In this document: in pieces, positions 25,480-36,200 of the stretch
Layout: every line of letters begins with the position of its first letter
Numbering within the stretch: the first letter of the stretch is position 1
From: JAJVID01 sp050247435
GTDB taxonomy: Bacteria > Acidobacteriota > Blastocatellia > RBC074
Length of the DNA stretch: 64,000 nt
Assembly: GCA_050247435.1 (NCBI GenBank)
Contig: JBFWUF010000044.1
Location: forward strand, 4,866 to 68,865
Direction of reading: 5' to 3'
The notes under the pieces: model-generated
Seen by the model: the letters and a program-made list of their open reading frames with translations, nothing else
Told to the model about the DNA's origin: nothing
Database searches by the model: none
Translations under genes and position numbers: made by a program

Positions 25480-26295
25480 ATGGATGACGTTCAGGGCTAT
25501 CAGGACGAGCGCCGCATCCCGATTGATCAGGTCGGAGTCAGCGATCTGCGCTACCCTATCGTCGTGCTCGACCGTGATCAGGGGAAACAGCACACTATCG
25601 CTCGCCTGAAGATGTCCGTGAATTTGCCGCACCATTTCAAAGGCACACATATGAGCCGCTTCCTTGAAATCCTCAACGAACACAGAGGTGAAGTGACGAT
25701 GCGGACTCTGCCTTTAATCCTCCGCGTATTGCGTGATCGCCTCGAAGCCGAGAGCGCGCGAATTGAGATCTCTTTCCCATATTTCCTGGAGCGAACCGCG
25801 CCCGTCAGCGAAGCCAAAGGTCTAATGGATTACAACTGCGCTTTTGTCGGTGAGGCCAACGGCAACAAGGACGATTTCATTCTCGGGGTGCAAGTTCCCG
25901 TGACCACACTCTGCCCGTGCAGCAAGACGATCAGCGATTACGGGGCGCATAATCAACGCGGCTATGTCGGCATCGAGGTCCGCAGCGTGCGATCCGATAG
26001 CGGCAATCCAGAATTGATCTGGATCGAGGAATTGATAGACATCGCCGAAAGGTCGGCCTCCGCTCCGGTCTATCCGCTTCTCAAACGCGCGGATGAGCGA
26101 CACGTTACGATGCAGGCGTATGACAATCCTGTCTTCGTCGAAGACCTGGTGCGGAACGTGGCCGGCAGGTTGCAAGACGATAAACGGGTGGAGTGGTTTC
26201 GAGTAGATGTCGAAAACCACGAGAGCATCCACAATCATAATGTCTTTGCTCGAATCGAAAGGAAAAGGCCTCCAACTGAGGAAAGAAGAGGGTGA
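25480..26295 (+). CDS. folE2: GTP cyclohydrolase IB (FolE2)
   Basis: A 271-residue FolE2. It opens GTP to dihydroneopterin triphosphate, the first step of preQ0 synthesis. The signature is clear: RIPIDQVGVSDLRYPIVVLD, NLPHHFKGTHMSRFLEILNE, then TTLCPCSKTISDYGAHNQRG with the catalytic Cys, and a final NHESIHNHNVFARIER. The classical zinc enzyme FolE is what the best-known dpd cluster carries, so the type IB enzyme is a variation. It starts two bases after queD's stop. With queC, queE and queD it gives a full GTP-to-preQ0 route. Confidence 0.95.
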   Translation: MDDVQGYQDERRIPIDQVGVSDLRYPIVVLDRDQGKQHTIARLKMSVNLPHHFKGTHMSRFLEILNEHRGEVTMRTLPLILRVLRDRLEAESARIEISFPYFLERTAPVSEAKGLMDYNCAFVGEANGNKDDFILGVQVPVTTLCPCSKTISDYGAHNQRGYVGIEVRSVRSDSGNPELIWIEELIDIAERSASAPVYPLLKRADERHVTMQAYDNPVFVEDLVRNVAGRLQDDKRVEWFRVDVENHESIHNHNVFARIERKRPPTEERRG

Positions 26296-26697
26296 GACTC
26301 GACGATGTACAGTTCGTTCCAGACCGTCGGATTACTCGAAACACAAGCTACTGGGACAAGTTTCTGATCCTGGCCAATGCCCTTCAGGGTCAGGAATGAC
26401 TTGCGATGGTGAAAGACAGAGGTTAATCTCGGTAACGAAGTTGGCGACCTACACTTCAATCTAATTTTAACGGGTCCAGCCTGGAGCAGTGCCTCACGAT
26501 TTAACTGAAGCCCAGACCCGAGAGGCTATCAGGTCAACCACAGAAGCAATATGAGTCGAATATAGTACTCCAATACTTATCAGGAAAGCCCCGCCTGAAT
26601 TGTGGATCCGCACCCTACGCCTAGCTTTGCAAATAGTTTTACGCCTTTCCTATCACTGTTGAGATTTGTACTACAAAAGCAGCAAGAGGCAGTTCAT
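26296..26697. other. Intergenic region before the dpdE operon
   Basis: About 400 bases without a convincing gene, less GC-rich than its neighbours. The only signals I can support are a candidate promoter at 26627-26656 and the AAGAGG ribosome site of dpdE. A GTG-started extension of dpdE through the last 96 bases is possible but has no ribosome site. Confidence 0.5.
26627..26656 (+). promoter_or_regulatory. Possible promoter of the dpdE-D operon
   Basis: TTGCAA and TATCAC boxes 18 bases apart, about 40 bases upstream of the dpdE start. Moderate match only. Confidence 0.3.
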
Positions 26698-29600
26698 ATG
26701 AACGGTCGCATCGTTAAACACTCCCATCACGGCATTGGCAAGGTGGTCGGCGTGCAGCCTGGGCAGGTGAGAATCCGTTTCCTGAGCGGGCAAGAGATGG
26801 CATTCAAACCTCATGCCTTCAAAGATGGGATCCTCGCGCGTGCGAAATTGAGTGTGGGCAGCCGCTGCATCGGCCTAAATGGAGAATGCACAGTCAGACG
26901 CATCGCTGCTTTAGCCGGTGATGCTCCAATTGAATACGAGGTTACGTATGAAAGCGGATTGAGCGCCGTGGTAAGCGAAGTGGCGCTGACACCTTTACCC
27001 GGGCGAGGCGTGCAGGATCCCCTCCTTCAATTTGCCGGACTCGATCTGCAAAGTTACGGGTTGTTCAGATTGAGGGAACGGCTCGTTAACGCAAATGCAA
27101 AATCGCTGCGCGAGGGGAGCGGGTTGCGTGCTCTGCTCTCCAGCCGCATTGATTTGCGTCCCCACCAGGCGTACGTCGCAGGCGTAGTGTTGCTCGATCT
27201 CTCCCGACGCTACCTTTTGGCCGACGAAGTCGGGCTTGGCAAGACAATAGAGGCTGGCATCGTTGTCCATGACCTTCTGACCACCAAGCCGGACGCCCGC
27301 GTGCTGGTAGTTTGCCCAAGCGCCTTAGCACAGCAGTGGTTGTGTGAACTCTACGCTAAGTTCGGGGGGCAGGTGTTTACACTCTTGGATTTGCACGCGG
27401 GCAAGAGGATTAACTGGCAGGGTTTGCAAAAAGTAATTGCCTCGACGACCTTGGCCGCCTATGACCTGTCGAAAGAATTGTCGAAGATTGCCTGGGACAT
27501 AGTAGTGGTGGATGAAGCGCACCATCTGATCAACTCCCCCGTGCTTTATGAGTTTGTCCGTCAACTGTCCCGCTCGGTTCCTTCGCTTCTCCTGCTGAGC
27601 GCAATTCCGGCTCAACGGCGCGAAGACGATTTTCTGCGTTTGCTGGCACTGCTGGAGCCTGACCGTTATCAATCCGATTCCCGTAACTCTCAGGAGGAGT
27701 TTCGCACACTCTACTCAGCTCAAAGTGCCATTGGGCGCCGGTTACGCCGTCTGTCACGCCGGATTGAAGGTGCTTCGTCAGGTGATTCGACGCCGGAGGA
27801 GGTAAAAGAGCTTACGCTGAGCCTGATGGAGTTGCCGGTCCTCAGCGAGGATAAACGACTGAACAGCATGATCGCATTGCTTGAGACAGGCAAACAGGCT
27901 TTCATTGATGATGCGCGCGCTATCGTTCACTATGTCGCCGATCGCTACCGCATTCACCGACGCATCCTTCGTAACCGCAAAACCCGGTTGATTGAGGAGG
28001 GCCAGATACAGTTGATTCAACGCCGTTTTGCGCCGTTCCCCTATCAACCGGAGCAGGTGGAGATCGAGTTTGTGGAAGCTGTCGAGGCCATTATTAGGGA
28101 ACTTCGCCAAATGGAAGCCCAGAACGATGTAATTGTCCCTTTTGTTCGCACCGCCCTTCAGAGTTTGGTGCTGCCGACGACCGCGCGAGACTTCTTGGAG
28201 AGACTGGCTGATGCGGACTCGGGGAGGCTCAACAGCAAGGGGATGGATTATCTGGCGATGGGATACATGTTCGGTTATGAGGATTGGGAAGATTATGCCG
28301 AGTTGGTGTGTGTGGGAGTCCGGGGTTACCTTTCAGATGAACTGGCGGAGCACGCGCTGGCCCGCGCCACCGCTTGGTGCAGGTCTGCCAAAGCCGTTTC
28401 ACGCTGGGGCGTACTCGTTAAACTCTTGAGGAGCCGACAACAGCAGACTCCTCTGCCCAAAATCCTTATCTTCGCTGGGTTCCCCGGCGCGGCGGAGGCC
28501 CTTGCTGAAAGGCTGCGCGCTGAATTCGGCAATCAGGCGGTGAAGGAATTCCGGTTCAATCTCTCACAAGAAGAGAAAGAACTGAGTGTGCGTCAATTTC
28601 AGACCAATCCAGCCACATGGCTATTGGTTTCGGATGAAACCGGCGGAGAGGGGAGGAATTTTCAGTTCGCCGCAGAATTGGTCCACTTCGATACCCCGTG
28701 GTATGCGGCGAGAGTCGAACAGCGGATCGGGCGATTAGACCGTCTGGGCCGTGAAAAGGTCAGATCGGACGTGGTCTCGAACGTCATCTTCAGCGAAGGT
28801 TCAGTAGAGGACGGACTGATATGTTGTTACCGCGCGGGAATGAAAGTCTATGAACAGTCCATCAGCGGTCTGGAGTTCGCGTTGCGCGAAGTCGAACGTC
28901 GCATCGCAGAGGTGGTGATAGATCGGGGCTACGAAGGTTTGTGTGATTATGTCGAGGAGTTAAGCCAGTTGGCTGAGCAGGAGCGCGCGCAGGATGAGAG
29001 CGAGTCGGTGCTGGACGAGGCTTCATTTGAACTCAGGGCGGCAGAGCGATACCGCAAGATTTCCCACGCTCGGGATGGAGACAAACTACTGGAAGAAGCG
29101 TTCGTCAGCTATTTCCGCGGCATCTCCTCGGAGCGATCGGCCAAGGAGATTTATGATCCGGCCTTCCCGCGCGGCATCTGGAAATTCGTGGTGGACGATG
29201 CGCGCTTTGGGCAACTTCCTTTCGCCGAACAGGGGGGTGACGGGCTGCAGGGAGAGGTGAAGGGAACCTTTCTCCGTGAGATCGCGCAGCAGCGGCCTGA
29301 TTTGAACTTTTTCAACGTGGGAAATCCTTTCTTTGATGCTGTCATCCGGTCACTGGTGCTGCATCCGACTGGCCGCACCTACGCCATTGCCTGTTGCCTG
29401 GCGGGCCACGAACCTTGGATGGGCTTTGAGTATGTCTTCTTTGCCGCGCCCGATCTGAAGCCGCTGGCGAATAATTATGGGTTGGTAAATCAGGCGTTAG
29501 GTCTTTTTACTGCGCCGCCATTGCACCTGTTTTGCGACGGAGAGGGCAATTTCACCGAGCGGGGAGGGGAACTGCTGGCCATCCGGAGCAAACTGAAGCT

Positions 29601-29934
29601 CGAACATAAGAACGGTTCGTGGTGGAATCTCACTAAGGAGAAATCGCAGTTATTGCCGCAGTCGTTCGGTCAGCGGGAATGGCCGGAGGCTGTGAGCCAC
29701 ACATACCAACTGGCGAAAGACAGAGCGCGACGTCTGTTTCGGCAGCGCCTAGCTTTAACACTTGAGGCAGAGACCGCGCGGATCGCCGAGCAGATCAGGC
29801 AGGCCAAAGGGCAGCCTGAAAGGTTCGCTGAAAATGAGACCGCAGCGCTGCTGCTCTTGCTCGATTCGATTACCAACTGGGGCGTCGAACTCGACAGCCT
29901 CAGCTTTCTCTCAATCAATGAAATAACGGTTTGA
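26698..29934 (+). CDS. dpdE: DpdE, SNF2/RapA-like helicase of the dpd system
   Basis: A 1,078-residue SF2 ATPase. The P-loop is LLADEVGLGKTIEAG (Lys about 182), the DEAH box VVVDEAHHLI is near 270, LLLSAIPAQ follows, and motif VI is ARVEQRIGRLDRLGRE. The large C-terminal third is specific to this family. In known dpd islands DpdE belongs to the genes thought to act in restriction rather than in base insertion. The ATG at 26698 is chosen for its AAGAGG ribosome site. It is first in an eight-gene run with dpdF to dpdK and dpdD. Confidence 0.85.
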   Translation: MNGRIVKHSHHGIGKVVGVQPGQVRIRFLSGQEMAFKPHAFKDGILARAKLSVGSRCIGLNGECTVRRIAALAGDAPIEYEVTYESGLSAVVSEVALTPLPGRGVQDPLLQFAGLDLQSYGLFRLRERLVNANAKSLREGSGLRALLSSRIDLRPHQAYVAGVVLLDLSRRYLLADEVGLGKTIEAGIVVHDLLTTKPDARVLVVCPSALAQQWLCELYAKFGGQVFTLLDLHAGKRINWQGLQKVIASTTLAAYDLSKELSKIAWDIVVVDEAHHLINSPVLYEFVRQLSRSVPSLLLLSAIPAQRREDDFLRLLALLEPDRYQSDSRNSQEEFRTLYSAQSAIGRRLRRLSRRIEGASSGDSTPEEVKELTLSLMELPVLSEDKRLNSMIALLETGKQAFIDDARAIVHYVADRYRIHRRILRNRKTRLIEEGQIQLIQRRFAPFPYQPEQVEIEFVEAVEAIIRELRQMEAQNDVIVPFVRTALQSLVLPTTARDFLERLADADSGRLNSKGMDYLAMGYMFGYEDWEDYAELVCVGVRGYLSDELAEHALARATAWCRSAKAVSRWGVLVKLLRSRQQQTPLPKILIFAGFPGAAEALAERLRAEFGNQAVKEFRFNLSQEEKELSVRQFQTNPATWLLVSDETGGEGRNFQFAAELVHFDTPWYAARVEQRIGRLDRLGREKVRSDVVSNVIFSEGSVEDGLICCYRAGMKVYEQSISGLEFALREVERRIAEVVIDRGYEGLCDYVEELSQLAEQERAQDESESVLDEASFELRAAERYRKISHARDGDKLLEEAFVSYFRGISSERSAKEIYDPAFPRGIWKFVVDDARFGQLPFAEQGGDGLQGEVKGTFLREIAQQRPDLNFFNVGNPFFDAVIRSLVLHPTGRTYAIACCLAGHEPWMGFEYVFFAAPDLKPLANNYGLVNQALGLFTAPPLHLFCDGEGNFTERGGELLAIRSKLKLEHKNGSWWNLTKEKSQLLPQSFGQREWPEAVSHTYQLAKDRARRLFRQRLALTLEAETARIAEQIRQAKGQPERFAENETAALLLLLDSITNWGVELDSLSFLSINEITV

Positions 29935-29942
29935 ACAGTGCG

Positions 29943-32348
29943 ATGAACTGGCTCGAAACTTTAAAGACAGCCCTTGAGCGGGGATCTCCGCCGGAGGTGA
30001 TTCCTTCCCAACCGGGGATGGCAGACGCTTCAGATTATGCCGTCTGGCGCTTTCTGCAGGCGTGGCAGCTTGACCAGCAGTTGGGGCCTGATCAGGCTGT
30101 TCTCCTGCGCCAACTCGCCCGCTGGCGACATGGAAACTTATTCGTCGGCAAATTACCAGCCGCACTCACATGCTATCAATCAAAAGTTGGGATTGAAGTA
30201 ACTCCGGCAGGCAACCTTATCGCCAAACCTTTCAAGCCTTCATGGCTGGATGATGACTATGTTGATGCTGCCACCGGAATTGATGCGCGCCCTGAGCCGC
30301 GACGTGAAGCAGAGGAAATCACCGCCGAACCTTATCTGAACTCATTAGGCTTTCGGATGTGGCAGTCACAGGCGCAAAAGGAGGGGGCTTGGCTCGCAGT
30401 CACGGCGCCGCCTGGTTCCACTTCGCTCATTACACTGCCGACAGGTTCAGGCAAGAGCCTGTGCTTTCAGTTGCTCTCCCGTTTTGGGAGCGGCGTCACC
30501 GTTGTCGTTGTGCCGACGGTCGCACTCGCCATGGATCAATGGCGCAGCGCCAAAGAAAGGCTAGGACATATTCCTGACCTTAATCCCCGCTACTTCGCGG
30601 CGAATGATCCAGATCTTGATCCTGAGACTGTATTGCGCGATTTGCGCGAGGGGCGCACACGACTGGTCTTCACCTCGCCCGAAGCATGCGTTTCAGGCCG
30701 TTTGCGCCGCGTGTTGGACCAGGCGGCGCGCAGCCACCGGCTGGAAAACCTGGTGATTGACGAAGCGCATATGATCGAAAGCTGGGGTATGTACTTCAGG
30801 GTTGATTTCCAGCTGCTCGCGACGCTGCGCCGCAACTGGCTGCACGCTTCTGAGGCCTCGCTGCGCACGTTCCTGCTTTCCGCGACTTTCACTCCGCGCA
30901 GTCGCGAGGTGCTGCGCTCGCTGTTCGGAGACGGAGGAGAATGGCGCGAGTTCCTCAGCCAGCGATTGCGCCCTGAGATCACTTACTATTCACACAAATT
31001 CCATTCGGACGATGAGCGCACAGAGGCGGTGCGGGAGTGTGCGTGGCGACTGCCTCGCCCCGCGATCTATTACACGACGGAGGTTGAAGAGGCCAGGAGG
31101 TTCGCAGCCCTCTTTGCCCAAGAAGGCTTCAAGCATGTCGGCTGCTTTCATGGCGAGACGCCACCCACGGAACGCCGCTCGCTGCTTTCCCGCTGGCGCG
31201 CGGATGAAATTGACATCATGGTAGCCACTTCCGCTTTTGGCTTGGGCGTTGACAAGCCGGATGTGCGCGCGGTGGTTCATGCCTGTATGCCTGAAAGCAT
31301 GCATCGTTACTATCAGGAAGTCGGGCGCAGCGGGCGAGACGGCTTCTCCTCAGTTTGCCTGCTCCTTCCGACCAGGAGAGACATTGAAGTGGCAAAAGGC
31401 CTTGCTCCAAAACTGTTAAGCGAAGAGACGGCGCAGCAACGCTGGGAGAGTATGTGGGCGAATCGTGAGACCGTCTCCGAAGACGAGTACATCTGGAAGC
31501 TGAGTCCAAACGCGCGGCGCACGGAACTGCTGGGGACGCGCACCGGTGAGGAGAACGTCCGCTGGAACAAGCGGCTCATTCTGCAACTGTTGCGCGCGGG
31601 GAAACTGGAAGTGATGGACTTGGAAAATAGCTCGGAGGAAGGAATGAGCGAAGCGCTCGAATGGGTCAAAGTGCGGTTGCACTTTCCGCCCGCTTCTTCC
31701 AACGTCGGCAGCAGCATCTCGGCGCAGCGTGACGAAGAGTTGAGGCAGGCGAGTGAAGGCTTGGCGCAGGTGCAGGCGTACTTGGATGATCAGCAACCGG
31801 TCTGCCGGATACTTCAAAAACTTTACGACTGCTCAACGCGGCGAGTGTGCGGCGGTTGCCGCGCCTGTCGGCGCGCGGGCAAATCGTTCCAGAGTTGCCC
31901 GCATCTCGATTTTGAAGCCCACCCGCCCGGCAATCCTTCTCGTCAAGTCATCATCAACATTCCCGACCTATCGCGGGATAGAGAAGCGCTTGCTTGCCTG
32001 AAACTTTTACGAGATTTGGTCAAGCACAGAGGTATTCGCCGATTTGCCTGTGCGCCGAGGCACCAAGATTTAATTCTCGGATTGCTCGGCCAGGCGTTCA
32101 ATGAAAACGACCTCCACCTCTACCGGCTTGATTCCTTGCCCTCTGAGCCTGCGTTCGATCTGCATCCTGATGAGGCAATAGCCTGCTTTCACGTCGGTGG
32201 GTTGAATCAAGCGGCGCTTGATTTCTCGCTGGGCAAGGAGGTCATTCACCTGATCTGTACCGGGGTGAGCCACGTTCGCGCTGACGGACGCTTTCCCGGT
32301 GAGGCCGCCGGATGGAGCTTCTATCCCGGCTTTGAATACTGGCGTTAG
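29943..32348 (+). CDS. dpdF: DpdF, RecQ-like DEAH helicase of the dpd system
   Basis: An approximately 801-residue RecQ-like helicase: LPTGSGKSLCFQLLS (P-loop, Lys about 171), LVIDEAHMIESWG (DEAH), FLLSATFTPRS (motif III), TSAFGLGVDKPDVRAVVHAC and QEVGRSGRDG (motifs V and VI). A Cys cluster (CSTRRVCGGCRACRRAG) lies in the C-terminal half, like the zinc knuckle of RecQ. A TTG start at 29931 that overlaps dpdE's stop is possible; the ATG at 29943 is used here. The family is one of the predicted restriction components of dpd islands. Confidence 0.85.
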   Translation: MNWLETLKTALERGSPPEVIPSQPGMADASDYAVWRFLQAWQLDQQLGPDQAVLLRQLARWRHGNLFVGKLPAALTCYQSKVGIEVTPAGNLIAKPFKPSWLDDDYVDAATGIDARPEPRREAEEITAEPYLNSLGFRMWQSQAQKEGAWLAVTAPPGSTSLITLPTGSGKSLCFQLLSRFGSGVTVVVVPTVALAMDQWRSAKERLGHIPDLNPRYFAANDPDLDPETVLRDLREGRTRLVFTSPEACVSGRLRRVLDQAARSHRLENLVIDEAHMIESWGMYFRVDFQLLATLRRNWLHASEASLRTFLLSATFTPRSREVLRSLFGDGGEWREFLSQRLRPEITYYSHKFHSDDERTEAVRECAWRLPRPAIYYTTEVEEARRFAALFAQEGFKHVGCFHGETPPTERRSLLSRWRADEIDIMVATSAFGLGVDKPDVRAVVHACMPESMHRYYQEVGRSGRDGFSSVCLLLPTRRDIEVAKGLAPKLLSEETAQQRWESMWANRETVSEDEYIWKLSPNARRTELLGTRTGEENVRWNKRLILQLLRAGKLEVMDLENSSEEGMSEALEWVKVRLHFPPASSNVGSSISAQRDEELRQASEGLAQVQAYLDDQQPVCRILQKLYDCSTRRVCGGCRACRRAGKSFQSCPHLDFEAHPPGNPSRQVIINIPDLSRDREALACLKLLRDLVKHRGIRRFACAPRHQDLILGLLGQAFNENDLHLYRLDSLPSEPAFDLHPDEAIACFHVGGLNQAALDFSLGKEVIHLICTGVSHVRADGRFPGEAAGWSFYPGFEYWR

Positions 32349-32362
32349 GAGAATACAGATAG

Positions 32363-33226
32363 ATGTTTACTGACGGACCCGTAACGCCCGTCCGCGTTGA
32401 AATACTAATTGATCTTATGCGCGGCCTGTCTGTCCGAAGAATTGATCGCGCATTGTTGGCGCAGTTATTGCAACCGGAAGGGCTGCCGAGCCTCGATCCG
32501 AAAAAGAGAGTTCAAGCGCAGGAAACCCTCAAGGCCGCATTGGATCTCGGAATCATGACTGAGGACGCTGACGGAACGTTGAAACTCATCGTGGAGCGCA
32601 AGGACAAACGCACCGCCAAGCAAATCCTCTTGGCAGCGCTCGATGAGGTCGTCATCTCCAGCACGGAAGTAGAGCCGTATTTCTCGCTCTTTTACAGCTA
32701 TCTGCTGTCACTCAATGCCGACGGATGCGTTAACAGATCGAACAGTGAATGGGCTGTTGATTTCGAACGTGACGTCTTTGGAGGGCAGCGCGTGAATAAT
32801 CCTTTCAACGAAGTAAAATTGACCGGCCTGCATCGCTGGCTGAGCTACGCTGGGCTTGGCTGGTATGACATCAGCGAGGTCTTTCAACCCAATCCTTACG
32901 AGCGTCTTCGTCGCCGTCTTGGCGCCATTTTCGCCGGCGAAGCGAAACTCACCGGCGAAGAGTTTATGCGCCGGCTGTCAGAAGCCTGCCCGGAGTTGGA
33001 TGGGGGCACGATTTTCAGGCGGGCAGACCGTGGTTACGACCCCGCCGCTAAAGTCTGCACGCTGGGTTTGAGTCACGCACTGATTGATTTGCACCAGGAA
33101 GGCTGGATCCGCCTCGATTGTCCTCGCGACAGCCGCGGGTGGAGCATTGAAGCGGCCTCACCGCCCGGCGATAGTTTGCAGTCCGGTCGCATTGACACAG
33201 TGGAATTGGTTAAAGTCACTGAGTAA
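32363..33226 (+). CDS. dpdG: DpdG protein of the dpd system
   Basis: A 287-residue protein assigned to DpdG by position (between dpdF and dpdH) and by size. No enzyme motif is visible; it has an RNNPFNEVKL-like middle (NNPFNEVKLTGLHRWLSYAG) and helical segments consistent with winged-helix domains. Its role is unknown, though it belongs with the predicted restriction genes. An AGGAG site lies upstream, and dpdH starts two bases after its stop. Confidence 0.75.
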   Translation: MFTDGPVTPVRVEILIDLMRGLSVRRIDRALLAQLLQPEGLPSLDPKKRVQAQETLKAALDLGIMTEDADGTLKLIVERKDKRTAKQILLAALDEVVISSTEVEPYFSLFYSYLLSLNADGCVNRSNSEWAVDFERDVFGGQRVNNPFNEVKLTGLHRWLSYAGLGWYDISEVFQPNPYERLRRRLGAIFAGEAKLTGEEFMRRLSEACPELDGGTIFRRADRGYDPAAKVCTLGLSHALIDLHQEGWIRLDCPRDSRGWSIEAASPPGDSLQSGRIDTVELVKVTE

Positions 33227-33228
33227 TT

Positions 33229-36200
33229 ATGCCTGCAACGAAATTTGGACAGCCCTGTTGGGAAGCCGGTAACATCGCTAAGGTCATCTCCACGGTCGCC
33301 CAACTGGATGCTGAATACATTGATTATTTCCTCGCCACCCACGCCCCAATCAAACACATTCGTCACGACGAAACGCAGGAGTTGTTGGATGAAGAACAAT
33401 TTTTCCTGGAGCTAATGAAGCCGAGTCGTGGGGAAGTTCTGGCGGTAGTTCACGGCGATCCGGGGACCGGCAAATCCCATCTGATTCACTGGCTGAAGCT
33501 ACGTTGCGAAGACGGCCTCAGAAGACAGGAGCTTTCAAATTTGGTGCCGGTTCTGATCCAGCGTCGCACCGGGAGTCTCAAGGATGCGCTGGAACAGATG
33601 ATTCAGCAACTGCCGCAAGATTTCGTTCATTACCTCACCCCCGTTAAAAGCGCGCTTGAGAAGATCTCTGACCTTACGGCCCGCGACAAACTCGTCGGCG
33701 AACTCTACCTTGAATTAGGAACCAGGCGGGCCGATCGTGGCCGCGCCCCGCTCCCGCGGCATCTACGCTATCTTCCGCAGGTCTGTGGCGGTTCAACTGG
33801 GTTTCGACAGTGGCTCTGCCGCGAGGCCGGAGTGATTGACCGCGTCATCAAACTTCTAACGCAACAAAGCGAAGTGGACGAGCGCGAGGGATTGCCCTCA
33901 TTCGTCGAGCAGGAATTCAACCTCACCGAAGCCCGCTATAGAAATAAGGCGCGCAATACGGATGAGGTCTACGGCCTCATTGAAGATTTTCTGGACGAAC
34001 CTTCACTGCGCGAGGAGGCAGCCAGTTATTTCAATGAAGTGCTGCCGGACGCCGTTAAAGAGATGACCGGCCTTGCCGGTACGAGGTTGCGTGATGTCTT
34101 TGATCAGATTCGCGCCGACCTGAGAAGACAGGGGAAAGAGTTGGCGCTTTTCATCGAGGACGTTTCGGTGATGTCAGCGCTCGACGAGGAGGTCTTTGTC
34201 GCTCTAGAACCGCAGAAGCGACAAGGCTTGTGCCGGATGATCGCCGTCGTCGGAGTAACCAACCAAGGGTGGAATCGCCTTCCGCATAACCAAAAACAAC
34301 GCGTCACGTATCCTGTTTCCATTGGCGGCCAGATGACCGACGAATGGTGCCGCGACCCGCGATCGGTGGCAGAGTTTACAGCGCGCTATTTGAACGCTCT
34401 GCGCCTGCCGCCTCAGGACGTTGGTGCGATAGCACATCACAGACGCAACGGCGGAGATGTGACCATTAGCGCTTGCGAGCGTTGCCCAGTCAGGGAAGAG
34501 TGCCATGGGATTTTCGGCGCGGTCGAGATCGAAAATTTGGACGTCGGTCTGTTCCCGTTGACCAACAGCGCTCCACAACGCCTGCTCAGCAACCTGCAAG
34601 AACATTTGAGAGATCGTCGGAATCAGCGCGGCTTGTTGGCGCATATCCTCCAACCAATACTCGACAAGGGGCATGAGGATTTGGAAGCAGAAACGTTCCC
34701 GAATTTTCCGATGGCGGTAGAGTCGCCGCCGCCGACATACTGGACGGGCTTTGAGGAAAGATTCTGCGGCGGGTGGAATCCGGGGGACAAAAAACGCCTG
34801 AAATTCCTGGCGCAGTTTTGGGTCGAAGCGCGCGACACTGATGAGGCCGTGGAAAAGTTGCAACCGTTTCTTGAGCCGCTCGGCTTTCGGGAGTTCAGCG
34901 CTGCAGCAGCCATTAAGCCAGTCAGCCCACGTCAAGCAACTGTCGAAAAACGCGAGCAGAAAACCACTCAGGAAACACCGCAGCAGGCTGAGCGTGAGAA
35001 ACTCAACGAATTACTCCACAATCTTGATAAGTGGATGGCCGGTGACGTGCTGGTGGGCGATCCGGAAGCGCGGGGAATGCTGGCCGACTTGATTCGCAAA
35101 GCTATGCCTTGGGACGACCATAGCTTTCCACCGCTCGAAGTATGGAAGACGCTGCTCGGCGAGGGATCGAACTACAAGTTCATAAACATTGAGGGGATGC
35201 GAAGCAAACTGGTCGGCACGAAGTTTTCCATCCGTTTCGAGCGAACAAAAGAAACACGTGACTTGCTGGAAGCTTTGGCGCAGTACCAGTACGCCGGCGC
35301 CCGCTCTTGGAACTTCCCACACGGCGAGTTGCACAAGCGCACCGTCGCCGCATGGGTGCGAAAGCATAGCGAAGAAATCACCGGCCAGTTGCAACCGCCA
35401 AACGGGCTTGATACGAGAGCGCCGGTCGCTGGCGCAGTGCAGTTCTTGGCTACCTATGCGCTGATTGGGCGACGGGCCAAGCTGCCGCAAGAATTGCCCG
35501 AACTGGTAAAGACGCTGCTCGCCGATGGCCAAGACGAGTTGCCTGCCGCGTTGAGCAAAGAGTGGAAGTCGTTGGTTGAGGACCTGCGGATCAGGCGGCC
35601 TGAGATCAGGCGGTTTCTGCTCAGGGAGCTTGATATTCCGCAAGGCAGAAAGGCGCGCGAAATCAACTTCATCAATCCCTTGCCGATCATTCAGGAGGCC
35701 GCGGCTTACACGAGCGACCCGAAGATTTCGCCGCCTGGCGATGAGTACCATCAAGACTTCTGGCAAACGCGCTACGATGTTTTTGAAAAGGCCGGCAGAT
35801 ACTCAGACCTTGCGGCGGCGCTCGATCTGGAGAGGTTGGCAATCAGCGATTTGGTGGAACGCATTGCCTCATCGCTGCATACTGCCGGTTACAGCGCCGG
35901 CAATCTGCCTGAAGCGATCGCAAATTACTGCGCCGACCTCGCGGAGGTTCTTCAGGCGCTAAGAAAAGCCAAGTTTCCAGTGCCTGACAAGGACTTCGAT
36001 GAACTCATCAGGCGTAAGGTTTTTGTCGAGCGAAGAGAGGTTTGGATGACGGCCATCAGGGAGGCCCAAGAAGTCGCCGAGGCAGAGGAACTGATGTCGG
36101 TCATGCTCTTCGATCCGAAAAACCTGCAAGAGGCGAGCGTCTGTTTGACAGTGGCTGAAAAGTATCGCTCCGTTTTAGAGCGAGAGGTCGAGGCGAAATT

